A stretch of 64,000 nt of DNA from Morchella semilibera (taxonomy: Eukaryota > Ascomycota > Pezizomycetes > Pezizales > Morchellaceae). This document shows, piece by piece, positions 53,552-64,000 of this stretch. The position numbers and the translations under genes are program-made. Below the pieces are notes generated by a model, which was given only the letters and a program-made list of their open reading frames with translations, had not been told where the DNA came from and ran no database searches. The stretch covers positions 1,426,001-1,490,000 of the forward strand of contig CM018604.1 in the NCBI GenBank assembly GCA_009192285.1, written 5' to 3'. Position 1 is the first letter of the stretch; each line of letters starts with the position of its first letter.

Positions 53552-54984
53552 GCTGTCTTGAGTTTTTGAAAGGCTTGTTCAACCTTCTGGGTTCACTCAA
53601 ATCGCACATGCTTCTTCGTTAAAGCAGTCAATGGCCGAGCCACCCGGGAGTAAGCATAGACAAAGCGTCGATAGAAATTAGCAAATCCAAGAAACTCCTG
53701 AACCTCCTTCACTGTCTTTGGTGCATCCCAGTCCACAATCGTCTGCACCTTAGCAGGGTCTATCTTCATTCCCCCAGGAGTCGGAGTCACGCTTAGGAGT
53801 TTGGTTTCTTGTACACTAAATTCGCATTTCTCTGGTTTCAGGTGAATCTCGTTAGCTTCCAAGGCTTCTAGTACCTGTTGTACATCTTGCTTATGCTGTT
53901 CTAGGGTTTCTGAGTAGATAAGAGAATCATCAAGATAGGCCATAGCGCAACGATCCAAAAAGGGCTGGAGGATATCATTAATCGAGCGTTTAAAGGTAGA
54001 AGACGCGTTGGTTAGGCCAAAAGGCATCACCAGATATTTCCAATGTCCATAGCGTGTCCTGAAAGCTGTTTTCCACTTATCCTCTTCGTTAATTCTAATC
54101 TGATTGTAACCTCATCGTAGGTGCAGTTTGGTGAAATAATTCACCCGTGCTAGGTTGGCCATAGTTTCTGGTATAAGGGGAAGAGGATATCGATCCTTTA
54201 CTGTAATGGCATTTAGCTTCCGATAGTCAACAAACAAGCGTGGGGATCCATCAGCTTTTTTTGACAAATAATACAGTAGCGCCAGCTGGGGAATTGCTAG
54301 ATCGAAGAAATCCTTTCTTTAAATTATCGGCCAAACAATCCATTAACGCCATCAACTCTTCTCGCGAAATACTGTACATAGGACCAAAGGGTTGTACTGT
54401 TCCTTCTCGTAGCTTAATCTCATGGTCATAGGAACGATGTAGCGGTAACCTAGATGCATTGGTTTCATTGTACAATTGTCGGAAGCGTTGATAATCTATC
54501 GGGATCTTTCTATCAGACTTGGCAGGCATTTTCAATATTTTATTAACAGCATATAGAGTGGTTGAATAGACTTAGATGGTAGGATCCTGAGCTAATTTCT
54601 TGAATGATCGAGGAGTAACTGCCGAAGTATGAGTAATTGGTCTTTCCGGTGGTAAAGGGGAAATCCCCCGAGCAACAATAGGTTTACGATTGGCTATGCA
54701 GTGTTCAAGGCATACAGATGACTGAAAGTGAATCTCATTCTTTCCACTGTCAATCAAGAGTCTATGCTTTCTCATCCAAGGTATTCCCATCACTATCGGA
54801 TAGTGTCCCAGTTTGGTAACAAAGAAGGGACATTCCTCCACATGTCCATTAATCTCCAATTCCAACGTCACCTTCCTAGTCACCTTCCGTGACTCAATAG
54901 GCCTCCCATCAATCACATCAATTTCTCTCTCCATCCACAAATTCTTCATCTTTAATTCATGGCGGTGCACAAAGCCTTCATCAA
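53552..54984 (-). pseudogene. Protease (partial) and RT (G5)
   Basis: RT in pieces: 54251-54535 ([34 protein letters not shown]), then a frame change, then 53593-54030 ([49 protein letters not shown]). The catalytic YLDD is kept but the following residue is Ser. The protease piece 54572-54970 starts after the DTGAS site (HRHELKMKNLWMEREID, GHYPIVMGIPWMRKHR), so the active site itself is missing. Several stops, for example at VQVYST where a TAG or TAA stands for Gln. The 54984 end joins LINE sequence directly. Confidence 0.83.
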
Positions 54985-55118
54985 TAGATGTGAATTTCCG
55001 CTTTTTTTCTGCTATTTTTTACCCCACCTTGCTGCCAAGCCAGCATCAAACAAAAACTCTGCCAAGCCGCCCTCATCCACCCCACCAAATTCCTAGCGCC
55101 ACAGCCACTAGCTCCAAC

Positions 55119-56657
55119 ATGTCTGAAGGGGTTGAGCAATCCCTGCCAGGAATGCCGTCATCCCCTCCCCCTGCACAGTCAGAAGACAGGGATATGGGAG
55201 TTAGAGATGACTATAGCATAGCCATAGACAGAAGCGAACCTGAGGACCATATGGAAGATCCTAGCAGTGATCCTCTAGCCTCTAATGGCCAACAACACAG
55301 AATTATACCAACTAAAAGAGTATTATTTCAATCTAATGAAAATATTTCTGGAAAAAGACAGGCTCTACCAGGACGTTCTGGTCAGCCTATTTTGTTTGGA
55401 TCCTCAAACTACATCAATCAACGACTATGGGACTGCGTTCAGACTCTCACATTGGAGAATACCGAAATCAAAGAACAGAATACCGAAATCAGAGAACATA
55501 ATCAACAGCTGATAACTCAGATTCAAGCATTACAAACCCTTGTTAACTCAGTCCTTGCCGCCACAAACCAAAACAACAATGAAATGAAGAGCAGATTCGA
55601 TGGAATGGCTAGATCTATGAAAGCTTCAGTAATACAGAAAAATATACCACAATCATCAGCTCAGAACACCACATCAGGCCCGGCAAACTCCAAACCTCAA
55701 CTCAACAAGAGAGCTCAAGGAAATCAACCAGTCCATTCGAATGAGCATGCTCAACCCGTTCAGCTACAAGAGAAACAAAAGGATACTTGGGCAACTGTGA
55801 CTAGGAAGGGAACTAGGCAACAGGGCCAAATGCTCAAGACACCACCTCCACCAAAGCTCCCGGTTGCTGGAGCTGTTGTTGTGGCTAGGTCAACACCTAA
55901 GAATGGGGCACTCAACCTTGTCCAGCTCAGAAACACCATCAACAGGGATCTCACTATAGCCAAAGCAGACCAAGCTATTCAGATAGGCGGAGCAAGTTGG
56001 AATCAGAGGGGGAATCTGATGCTCTTCAGCAAAGGAGCATTCACTGAAACCCAATTCGCTGATTATAAAACGAATATTGAAAAAGCTATGAAAGAGGTTG
56101 ACCCCTGTGTTGTATCCATCGCAATGCAAGAGACATAGTTCGAGCTTGCGGTACACGGCGTTGATCTTGAACACTATCCTGACAACGCTCAAGGAATGGA
56201 AGACCTGAGAAGCGAAATCCATGAACTCAATACTGGAGTCACTCTAGCTATCACACCTAGGTATATGACGCACCCCGAAAAGAGAGTAGAAAAATCTCAC
56301 AGCTCAGTTATGATTGCTGTCAGCAACAAGTCATCATACAATGCCATGCTCTCTAGGGGGATTCGAATCTTCGGACAAGTACACAGAGCCACTGAGTACT
56401 GTACATCAAGACCAACATACCAATGCAAGAACTGTCAGAAATTTGGACACAACTGGCAGAGATGCGCAACCAAGGACAGCCCTGTGTGCTCTATCTGTGC
56501 TGCCGGACATACCAGTCAAAACCATCTCTGTCCTCACTTCCCGCAAAAATGCGCCAATTGCGAAGGACAACACCCAGCCTATGATCCTTCATGTCCTGTT
56601 AGAAATTCTATCATCCAATGCCTCAACAATGAAGACAATGAACAGGAGATGCTCTGA
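55119..56657 (+). pseudogene. LINE ORF1 (nucleic-acid-binding, three zinc knuckles)
   Basis: Start ATG 55119 (MSEGVEQSLPGMPSSPP); the open frame extends upstream but that part is Gypsy sequence. Residues 100-150 form a coiled coil (LENTEIKEQNTEIREHNQQL). The middle is basic with Gln and Pro. An in-frame TAG at 56136 (MQET*FELA) is the only stop. After it come ITPRYMTHPEKR, HSSVMIAVSNK and three knuckles: CKNCQKFGHNWQRC, CSICAAGHTSQNHLC and CANCEGQHPAYDPSC. These are typical of I/Tad1 ORF1 proteins that coat the LINE RNA. The stop codon TGA at 56655 overlaps the ORF2 start. Confidence 0.88.
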
Positions 56658-59446
56658 TGGGGACACAACCTAATCCTCTCAGAGTGCGAATTATTCAACA
56701 TAATTGCGCAAGATCACAAAACTGCATGATTGGATTGCTGCACTCAGTCTATGAGACAGCAGACATAGTTATAATGCAGGAACCTTTTGTTATGCCTGGC
56801 ATGATTGCAAGTTCCTGAACATCAATATCACACCCCTCCTTTGATAGTATCATTCCCACATCAGATCGACCACCAAGAACACTCACCTTCACCATCAAGA
56901 TACACCTCAACCCCCACCTTATCATTCAATCTAAACCAGATATCGTCAATGATCCAGACTTACAAGCAATAGAGATATCAACCCCCTCAATACCTGCCCT
57001 AACCCTCTTTAACATTTATAACGAAGATTCACCTGAACACAGCAACAAACCCTATACGGTGGAGAGAATATTGGTTAATATTCAACTCCCTGAAAGAACA
57101 ATCATAGCTGGAGACCTCAACTCACATCATCCATGGTGGAACTCAGCAAACCGTATACCAAAACGCCATGAAGCATTGGTTCAACTTCTGGAAACTGGAA
57201 ACTTCACTCTTATCAACGAACCAGACATCCCAACCTACCACTATAGAACTGGCACTGGCACCTCAGTTCTAGACTTAGCTTTTGCATCTACAGCGGTCAA
57301 CACACTACCTGTCAATTGGGCCATTGATGAAGAAGCAGCAACAGGATCAGATCATGAAGTAATTCGATTTGATCTTGTATCTGATTCAATTGAATCGGTA
57401 CCTCCCCCTTCAGCTGAACAGTTCAGCTGGGCTAAGGCAGATTGGGAATCCTTTCCAAGAACGCTTAGAGATCTCTCTCTAAACTCAGCCTTTCGATGGA
57501 ACTTTCTTCACTCTCATCCAAATGAACAAAACCTAGAAGCAGGAGCCATCCTACTTCTGGAACTTATATCCACAGCAGCTGAACGCAATGTTCCTATCAG
57601 GAAATTTTCTCCTCGATCTAAACTATGGTGGAGTGACGATATCACAGAATATAGACGACATATGAAGAATGCCGTAAGAGAATGGAAGTTGGAAAGATCT
57701 CCAATGATGCATCAAAGATTCAGATCGCATAGATCGGAATACTTCCAAAGTATCAAGAGAGCTAGAGAGTCTCATTGGAATAGCTTTCTTGAGAACACTC
57801 AAGGAAAAGATATATTCACAGTCTTCAGATTTACTAAACCCAGAAAGATGGAACATACACCACCACTCAACAATGCTACAACTGGAGAAACCGCCACAAC
57901 TTTTGAAGACAAAGCCAATCTGTACAGAGCTGCTCTCTTCCCACCTCCCCCTATTCTACCTCAAAGGGACATCCAAATGCAGGGTGCCAGAATACCATGG
58001 AAGGACCTGATAGACGATGAGATCAAGAGGGCAATCATGACTTCCTCTCCCAACAAAGCTCCAGGGCCAGATGGGATCAACTTCAAATGCATTCAACAAG
58101 CATACCTAGCGATACCTCACCATTTCAACTCATTCTATAAAGCAACCATGACCGCTGGCTATCACCCACACATTTGGAGAGAAGCCACTGTTGTTATTAT
58201 AAAAAAGCCCAACAAACCAGACTATTCGATTCCAAAAGCGTATAGGCCAGTCTCCCTGCTTAATTGCTTAGGCAAGGTACTGGAAAAGATAATGGCTTCA
58301 AGACTTGCATATCTAGCGGAGAGATACAATCTACTCCACCACTGGCAGATTGGGGGAAGACCAAAGAGATCTGCTGTAGATGCCTGTATGCTGGTAGCAA
58401 GCATAGTGAATGAAGGGAAGAGAAAAGGAAAGGTTGTTTCAGCACTGTTTATGGATGTCAAAGGAGCATTTGACAATGTATTCAAGGACAGACTCATACA
58501 TACAGCGAAAGAAAAACGCCTGCCCACTCAAATAGTCAGATGGATAGACAACCTCCTAAGCAACAGGAAAGCTTCGCTAGCCTTTGATGGGCAACAAGAA
58601 CCGATGTCAACAATAGCAATAGGAATTCCACAGGGAAGTCCAACATCACCGATTCTTTTTCTTCTTTACTTATCACCACTCTTCGATATTCTTCAATGCC
58701 AGTTTCCTCACCAGCAAATACCCAGCTATATTGATGATATTGGCATGATAATGGTGGGGAAAGATGAAAGCTCAAACTGCAGACACTTGGAGAGAACGGC
58801 ACAGCTAGCTGTCACATGGGGTGAAGCTAATGCTCTGGCATTCGACAACCCCAAAACAGAACAACTTCACTTCCACAACAAACGAACTACAAACACTACG
58901 GATACACCCAAGGTCGGAATGCCTGATGGTACTTTGGTTGAAGCCAGCGATACACTGAGATGGCTGGGTGTTTGGTTTGATAGGAAGCTATCTTTCAAAC
59001 ATCATATCAAAACTAAAGCGGCTTCAGCTATGAGGGCATTTCTTGCACTCGCCAGGTTAGGAAATACAGAAAAAGGGCTGAGCCAGACAGCTCTCAAACA
59101 GCTCTATTAGACCTGCGTCACTACAATCAGTGATTTTGGTGCAGAGGTTTGGTGGAACGGACAGATGGGATACAAAACGCAGCTTCAGAAGATACAAAAC
59201 AATGCGATGAGAAGGATCACTGGTGCTTTCAGAACAACACCAATATCAGCACTCCAAGCAGAAACTGCACTACTACCCATAGAGATCAGCATTGATCTCC
59301 AACAAAAGAAATATGCTCTACGCATTCTAAGCATGCCGGCCACCTACCCTATCCAGCACCTTCAGCCCAGATTCGTTTCCAAGTACACAGGAATCAGGAA
59401 GAGAGTAAGAACCTACAGCTACCCCATGGCACTCTGCTGGTGCTAG
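56657..59446 (+). pseudogene. LINE ORF2: AP-type endonuclease and reverse transcriptase
   Basis: ATG at 56657 shares one base with the ORF1 stop (TGATG). Endonuclease: VRIIQHNCARSQN, DIVIMQEPF, then an in-frame TGA at 56816, and IIAGDLNSHHPWWNS, SVLDLAFAS, TGSDHEVIRFDL. RT is in a 683-codon open stretch (57059-59110): NKAPGPDGINFKCIQ, IIKKPNKPDYSIPKAYRPVS, LFMDVKGAFDNV, GIPQGSPTSPILFLLYLSPL, catalytic YIDDIGMIMVG. A TAG at 59108 is followed in frame by TTISDFGAEVWWNGQ and the thumb to 59446. The endonuclease nicks target DNA and the RT copies LINE RNA at the nick. Two stops and one frameshift make it inactive. Confidence 0.9.
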
Positions 59447-60625
59447 GCCACAGCACCAGTCCAAGTTACACAGGATCTTAAACAAAGTCAGTGATTGGAT
59501 TCAACCTCAAAGTCTGGTGGAGGATATAGATACAATTGCCTGTCCCACATGGCATCAGAACATCATAGACATCCAGATTGATACGACGGACAAAGATACA
59601 GCAGCAAAGAACCATAGACAAACAACTCAAGGGAATTACAACAACTTACACCGTTTGGTATTCTACTCTGATGGATCCCTAATGGAAGAAAAAGCTGGGG
59701 CTGGAGTCGTTGGCATTAGAGGCAACGAAATAGTGGTGGAGCAATTCTACCACCTTAGAAAGGAGGTAGAAGCCTTTGATTGCGAACTTCACGCAATAGC
59801 TCAAGCTACACAGCTTGCCCGGAAAGAGATCAGAAATTCACGTCACTCCACAAGTGATGTCTGGATCTATTCAGACAACCAGGCAGCGATACAGAGAATG
59901 AAAAAACCGGAAGCATTCCCAGGCCAACATTGGGTTCAACTAGCAAGATCAAACCTATTGGAGCTTGAAGCAGTAAACATCAAAACACATATCCAATGGG
60001 TACCAGGACATGTGGAGGTGGATGGCAACGAACATGCAGACAGGTTGGCAAAAAGAGGGGCACAGGGTGAAAGGGTCGAACCAGATGCAAGGGTATCAAT
60101 CATCCACTTGAACAGGAAAATTAAGGAGCAGTCTATCGCTACTTGGAGAGAGAACTGGAAAACTATGAGGAAGGAAGGAGCTACAAAGGTGCTCCTTCCT
60201 TCAAGATGTCTGCACCCCTTCGTCAAAACATACCAAGGAAACCTGCAAGCACAATTACGCAAATGCGAACAGGCCATGGATACACTAAATCCTACCTATC
60301 CAGAATACCAACAATGAATATTGATACAGCGGAATGCAGGTGTGGGTACTTCCCGGAAACCCCAACTCACCTGCTACTCTACTGCAAACAACATCCACTA
60401 CCAGAACTCAGAAAAGATCTTACCGCCACAATCAAACCAATGCCACTCAACTGGATGACCGCCATGCATACAGACAAAGGACTTCAGGCAACCATTGATA
60501 AATTCCTTCTACCATCCCAGATCGCCACTAGGAACTGGACACTAGGGGAGAGGGATGGAGATAGAGGAGAATACGTAGGATGGGGGAGACTTGAGGAGGA
60601 AGCAGAAAGAGAAGGAGAAGGATAG
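59447..60625 (+). pseudogene. LINE ORF2 C-terminal part: RNase H and zinc motif (copy A)
   Basis: A frame change at about 59440 separates it from RT. 59517-60140 encodes RNase H with all acidic positions: FYSDGSLMEEKAGAGVVG, FDCELHAIAQATQLARKE, YSDNQAAIQRM, WVPGHVEVDGNEHADRLAKR. One base is missing in the GGAAGGAAGG run near 60168 relative to copy B, so the frame shifts. 60143-60625 then reads MSAPLRQNIPRKPAST, RTGHGYTKSYLSRIP, the zinc motif CRCGYFPETPTHLLLYC, and ends EREGEG at TAG 60623. RNase H in a LINE of this type removes the RNA strand after first-strand synthesis. Confidence 0.88.
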
Positions 60626-60836
60626 TCACCAAGGTGCTTAATTATCGTTAAAAGCTGAAATAGAGAGGACAACATGCATGATAACCTTGAAAGAGGGTTG
60701 ATAGGAAAACGGCCATGTGGAGAATTCGCTACATAAAAGATAGTATATGACCGTGATGATTGGGTTCTTTCTTTGTATGCCATATATGGATTCGGATGCA
60801 AGCAGTATGAGTAATAAATAAATAAATAAATATCCC

Positions 60837-62892
60837 AAAATCCTACAGCTCAGATTTACTCCACTACTTTATATACCGTTAATAAGATATTGGAGATGTG
60901 TGCCAATCCAGACAGAAAGATTCTGATAGATTATCAATTCTTCCGACGATTTTTTGATGAAACCAATGCATCTAGGATACCACCACATAATCCTTATGAT
61001 CATGAGATAAAGTTACAGGAAGGAACAGTACCACCTTTTGGTCCCATGTACAGCATGTCATTAGAAGAATTGAAGGCACTACGGACTTATCTAACCGATC
61101 ATCTAAAGAAAGGAGTTCACCGTTCCAGTAATTCTCCGGCGGGTGCTCCGGTTTTATTTGTTAAGAAGACAGATGGATCTCTATGCCTATGTTTTGATTA
61201 TAGGAAGTTGAATGCTATAACGGTCAAGGACAGATATCCTCTTCCCCTTACACCCGAAACTATGGCCAATCTGGCACGAACTAATTATTTCACCAAGTTG
61301 GACCAACGCTGGGGATATAATCAGATCCAGATCAACTTGAAGGAGGGGGATGAATTGAAGATAGCTTTCAAGACATGTTATTGGCACTGGGAATATCTGG
61401 TAATGCCTTTTGGATTGACAAATGCCCACACTACCTTCCAATGTTGGATTAATGATATCCTGCGCCCCTGCCTGGATCGTTGTGCTACTGCTTATCTTGA
61501 TGATATTTCAATCTACCCGGAAACCTTAGGACAATACCAGCAGGATTTGCGACAAGTGTTGGAAGCTCTAAAGGCCAATGAAGTTCATTTGAACCCGGAG
61601 AAATACGAATTTTGCGTACAAGAGACAAAATACTTGTATCTGGACATGATTTTGACTCCAGGGGGAATGAGGATGGACCCTGCAAGAATACAGATGATTC
61701 TGGATTGGGAAGCACTGAAAACTGTGAAAGAGATTCAGGAATTCCTTGGATTTGTAAATTTTTATCGACGCTTTATTTACGCTTATTTCCGAGTAGGTCG
61801 GCCATTGACTGCTTTGACCAAAAAACATGTCTGATTCGAGTGGACCCAAAAGGTGGAACAAGCTTTTCAAACGCTCAGGACTGCTTGTATTACTACTTCT
61901 ATACTTATACATTCAAACCCTGACAAGTAAGTTATTGTAGAAACAGATGCTTCGGACAATGTGCCAGCGGGGATATTATCTCAACGAGACAATTAACAAC
62001 TTTTATATTCTGTGGCTTTCTTTTCAAATACAGATTCACCTGCGGAATGCAACTACAAAATTTACGACAGAGAGTTGCTAGCTATTATTTGCTGTTTGAG
62101 GAATGGAGGTCTCATTTAGAGACGGCGCAGTTTCAAGTCAAAGTACTTACAGACCACTGTAACTTGGAGTACTTTATGTCAACAAAATTATTGAATAGAC
62201 GCCAGACCTGTTGGATAGAGTTTTTATCCCAGTTCAATTTTATTATTCAATATCGACCAGGAAAGCAAGAAAAGGAAGGTAGATATTTTGACGAAGAGGC
62301 CTAAGGATTGACCAAAGGTGAGGAATGAAAGAATGGAACAACAGAGTAGAGTGGTTCTGAAGAATTGGATCCAAAGATAGATTTGTTAGCGGGCTCTTTG
62401 ACAAATGACTCGAAACCCACTGAAGGATTGTCTCCTGTGCTTGATGTAATTAACAAAGCTTACCAGCATGACAGTTTTCCGAATAAAATTCTATCCCTGG
62501 TTCGAGATGGAGTTCGACAATCAACAGAGATCTCGTTGCCCGATTGCAAGGAAACTGAAGATGGGTTGTTGCTCTACTGAAACATGCTCTATGTTCCTGA
62601 CTACTACGAACTCAAACCCTATCTACTATAGCAACATCACAATAAACTCTCTGCTGGACATTGGGAAGATCACAGACATTGGAACTCTTGAGCCAAAACT
62701 GTTACTGGCCGACCAGGTGAAAATATACAAATCGCTATGTCCAAAACTTTCATATGTGCCGGCGAAGTAAAGCAAGTCATAATCCTCTGCAAGGAGTCCT
62801 GCGATCACTATTAGTCCCCAAGGGACTGTGGACGGACATGACTATGGATTTCATAACTGGACTTCCAGAAAGCAATGGTTTTAACTCCATTA
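60837..62892 (+). pseudogene. Gypsy-A fragment G8 on plus strand: RT, RNase H, start of integrase
   Basis: 60890-61834 is 314 open codons of [84 protein letters not shown], catalytic YLDDISIYPE. A 2-residue duplication (YLYLDMIL) and ANSG-type changes mark it as diverged. RNase H (62047-62304: [20 protein letters not shown]) and the linker (LLAGSLTNDSKPTEGLSP) follow in other frames. It ends at ITGLPESNGFNS in the integrase at 62892, where an LTR begins. It is more decayed than the minus-strand copies and probably older. Confidence 0.83.
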
Positions 62893-63299
62893 TTACAGGG
62901 TAACTGGGAGGTAAGGGAGCGGAGGACAATGATGATACAGAAGGATTCGAGGAGCACAGCCAGTACAACGAGAACACTGATAAGGATGAAGACAACACCT
63001 GGCGGGCACAAGCGCAGGTACTGGCAAGGGCAAAGGCAAGGGCATGGGCAAAAGAATACAGAGCAGGGGAAGTGAGGACCAGATGGACCTCAACGAGAAT
63101 GATGAGAGGTATTATGCTTTTTCTCCTGACTGAAGATAGATTTAGATTATGAAGTTGAGGGAACTATGACCAGAAATAGGGGTATATTCTTATGTATCGA
63201 TATAACAGAAAGACGAGACAGAGAGAAAAGAAAGAAAGAACCAAGGAGAACATCTTCGTCCACTATTTCACACTCTTCCCTCGCCAGTCCGATATGACT
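62893..63299 (-). repeat. Truncated LTR, Gypsy-A subfamily A'
   Basis: Begins ACAGGGTAACTGGGAGG and follows the LTR up to the GTCCGATATGACTC block, about 405 bp, then stops. It shares A' markers with 38664-38856. Its orientation is opposite to that expected for the 3' LTR of G8. Confidence 0.7.
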
Positions 63300-64000
63300 C
63301 TGTTAAGGGATTTGGAGACAGGAAGACCAACAAAGCCTCCCTATGCTACTAAACTCCCAATTGGTGCCAGTATGGGCCAGATTGCGGAGTTGCGGAATTA
63401 CTAGTTAAAAAACATCAAACGGCAAAGGTTTTTGAGAAAGCTGACGTTGGTGACTTCTGAGGGAAAGGTAAGACTACCCGACACCTCCAGTACCTAATCG
63501 TTGACAGTCTTAATGTTGAGCCATGCTCCTTAGTGATAGATCACGATGCAGGGGAAGAGTTGACGAGTGAAGTCGAGGCCCGGTACTAAGGGGTTATCAG
63601 GTAGGCTGACTCCAGCACTTCCCCGCTGACGAGAAACTGAGTGCATACAGTAGCGCGATGTAACATGAGGGATTTAAAAGGCGTTGGGATCGTTGGCGTT
63701 GGTGTTTGGTTTCCTTGGCGATTATCAGGGTCTTCTGGGTCTCCCACATATTTGTTGTAATGATAGTTCTTAGTCCGCGTGACATTTGCGCAGGATATAA
63801 ATACAGTGTCATTCTCCGACTTTGTTGAAATCATCATCGACAAAGAAAGAGTCTTAACGATATAAATCTATTACCTCTATTCTATACGCTCTTAAGTGAT
63901 TTTTGGAAATATCTACCTGAACCAATCTTCGTGTTAGCCTTACCCAACTCTATACGTCTTTCTATACCCGTTGGACTAGCATCGGACAGCGGAGATTCTA
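63300..64000. other. Unassigned end of window, possibly the start of another LTR
   Basis: Begins TGTTAAGGG directly after the truncated LTR. GATATAAATAC at 63793-63803 resembles a TATA box, followed by a pyrimidine-rich stretch to the window end. Short frames (for example 63192-63404 with TGRPTKPPYATKLPIGASM) match nothing I know. A Copia-type 5' LTR that continues outside the window is one option. Confidence 0.3.

Larger units (their letters stand above)
40270..54984 (-). mobile_element. Outer Gypsy-A element G5, split by a complete Gypsy-A element
   Basis: Own sequence is 40270-41261 and 51855-52906 plus 53552-54984. The first break is the element at 41262-51849 (duplication TGTGG, inside the integrase). 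The second is a solo LTR at 52907-53546 (duplication TAAAA, at the start of RNase H). It ends at 54984 inside the protease, next to a LINE. Its gag and 5' LTR are absent. Confidence 0.88.
54985..60836 (+). mobile_element. LINE copy A, Tad1/I-like, near full length
   Basis: Leader 54985-55118, ORF1 55119-56657, ORF2 56657-60625, then a short 3' end with a TAAA-type microsatellite tail (60813-60836) instead of poly(A). ORF2 has endonuclease, RT, RNase H and a terminal zinc motif. No target duplication is found: the left flank is minus-strand Gypsy protease and the right flank is plus-strand Gypsy protease/RT linker. Confidence 0.9.

Noticed and set aside
1-64000. tRNA or rRNA genes
   Set aside because: I found no cloverleaf with intact A and B boxes and no rRNA core sequence on either strand, within the limits of reading by eye.

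Overview
The window looks like transposable-element-rich chromatin from a filamentous fungus. It holds Ty3/Gypsy chromoviruses, a Tad1/I-like LINE with RNase H, and Plavaka, piggyBac and pogo-type DNA transposons, and the two introns I can place are 57-61 bp GT..AG introns. I found no confident host housekeeping gene, tRNA, rRNA or CRISPR array. I would not name a species. A repeat-rich pezizomycete such as a truffle relative would fit, but that is inference.

Layout. (1) 1-5564: decayed minus-strand Gypsy-A chromovirus with its 5' LTR, cut at the left by a small TIR element. (2) 5565-10085: unassigned sequence with a 66-bp coding repeat, a solo Gypsy-A LTR that contains a solo LTR of a second family, a tandem satellite of about 162 bp (7871-9030), and a cysteine-rich gene remnant split by two copies of the small TIR element. 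(3) 10086-11370: piggyBac transposase remnant split by a solo LTR. (4) 11371-23880: mosaic of Gypsy-A fragments in both orientations, with four solo LTRs of three families and a foldback TIR element. (5) 23881-31323: a Plavaka-type DNA transposon with a leftward transposase and two rightward accessory genes. The accessory genes are related to each other and I do not recognise their family. (6) 31335-37404: a second Gypsy family (Gypsy-C) with both LTRs. (7) 37405-38573: 3' part of a pogo-like transposase gene. (8) 38664-54984: a nested Gypsy-A complex, in which an outer element contains a nearly full-length element (41262-51849, target duplication TGTGG), which in turn contains a solo LTR and a 5'-truncated LINE that holds a further insertion. 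(9) 54985-60836: long LINE with ORF1 and ORF2. (10) 60837-64000: plus-strand Gypsy-A fragment, a truncated LTR and an unassigned tail that may be the start of another LTR.

Target-site duplications can be read directly for most solo LTRs (TTTTC, CTCAA, GCAGG, ATGTC, GATAA, GATGG, GACGA, TGTGG, ATAAT, TAAAA), which gives a relative order of insertions. Nearly all coding regions carry stops and frameshifts. Several of the stops sit where a paralogue or the family has Trp or Gln, as expected from C-to-T decay of methylated or RIP/MIP-treated repeats. The most interesting signals are the Plavaka accessory gene pair with a dispersed GAGCCTT/AAGGCTC motif, a TGAGTCA promoter module shared by four LTR families, and three LTR families with TATCACGG termini.
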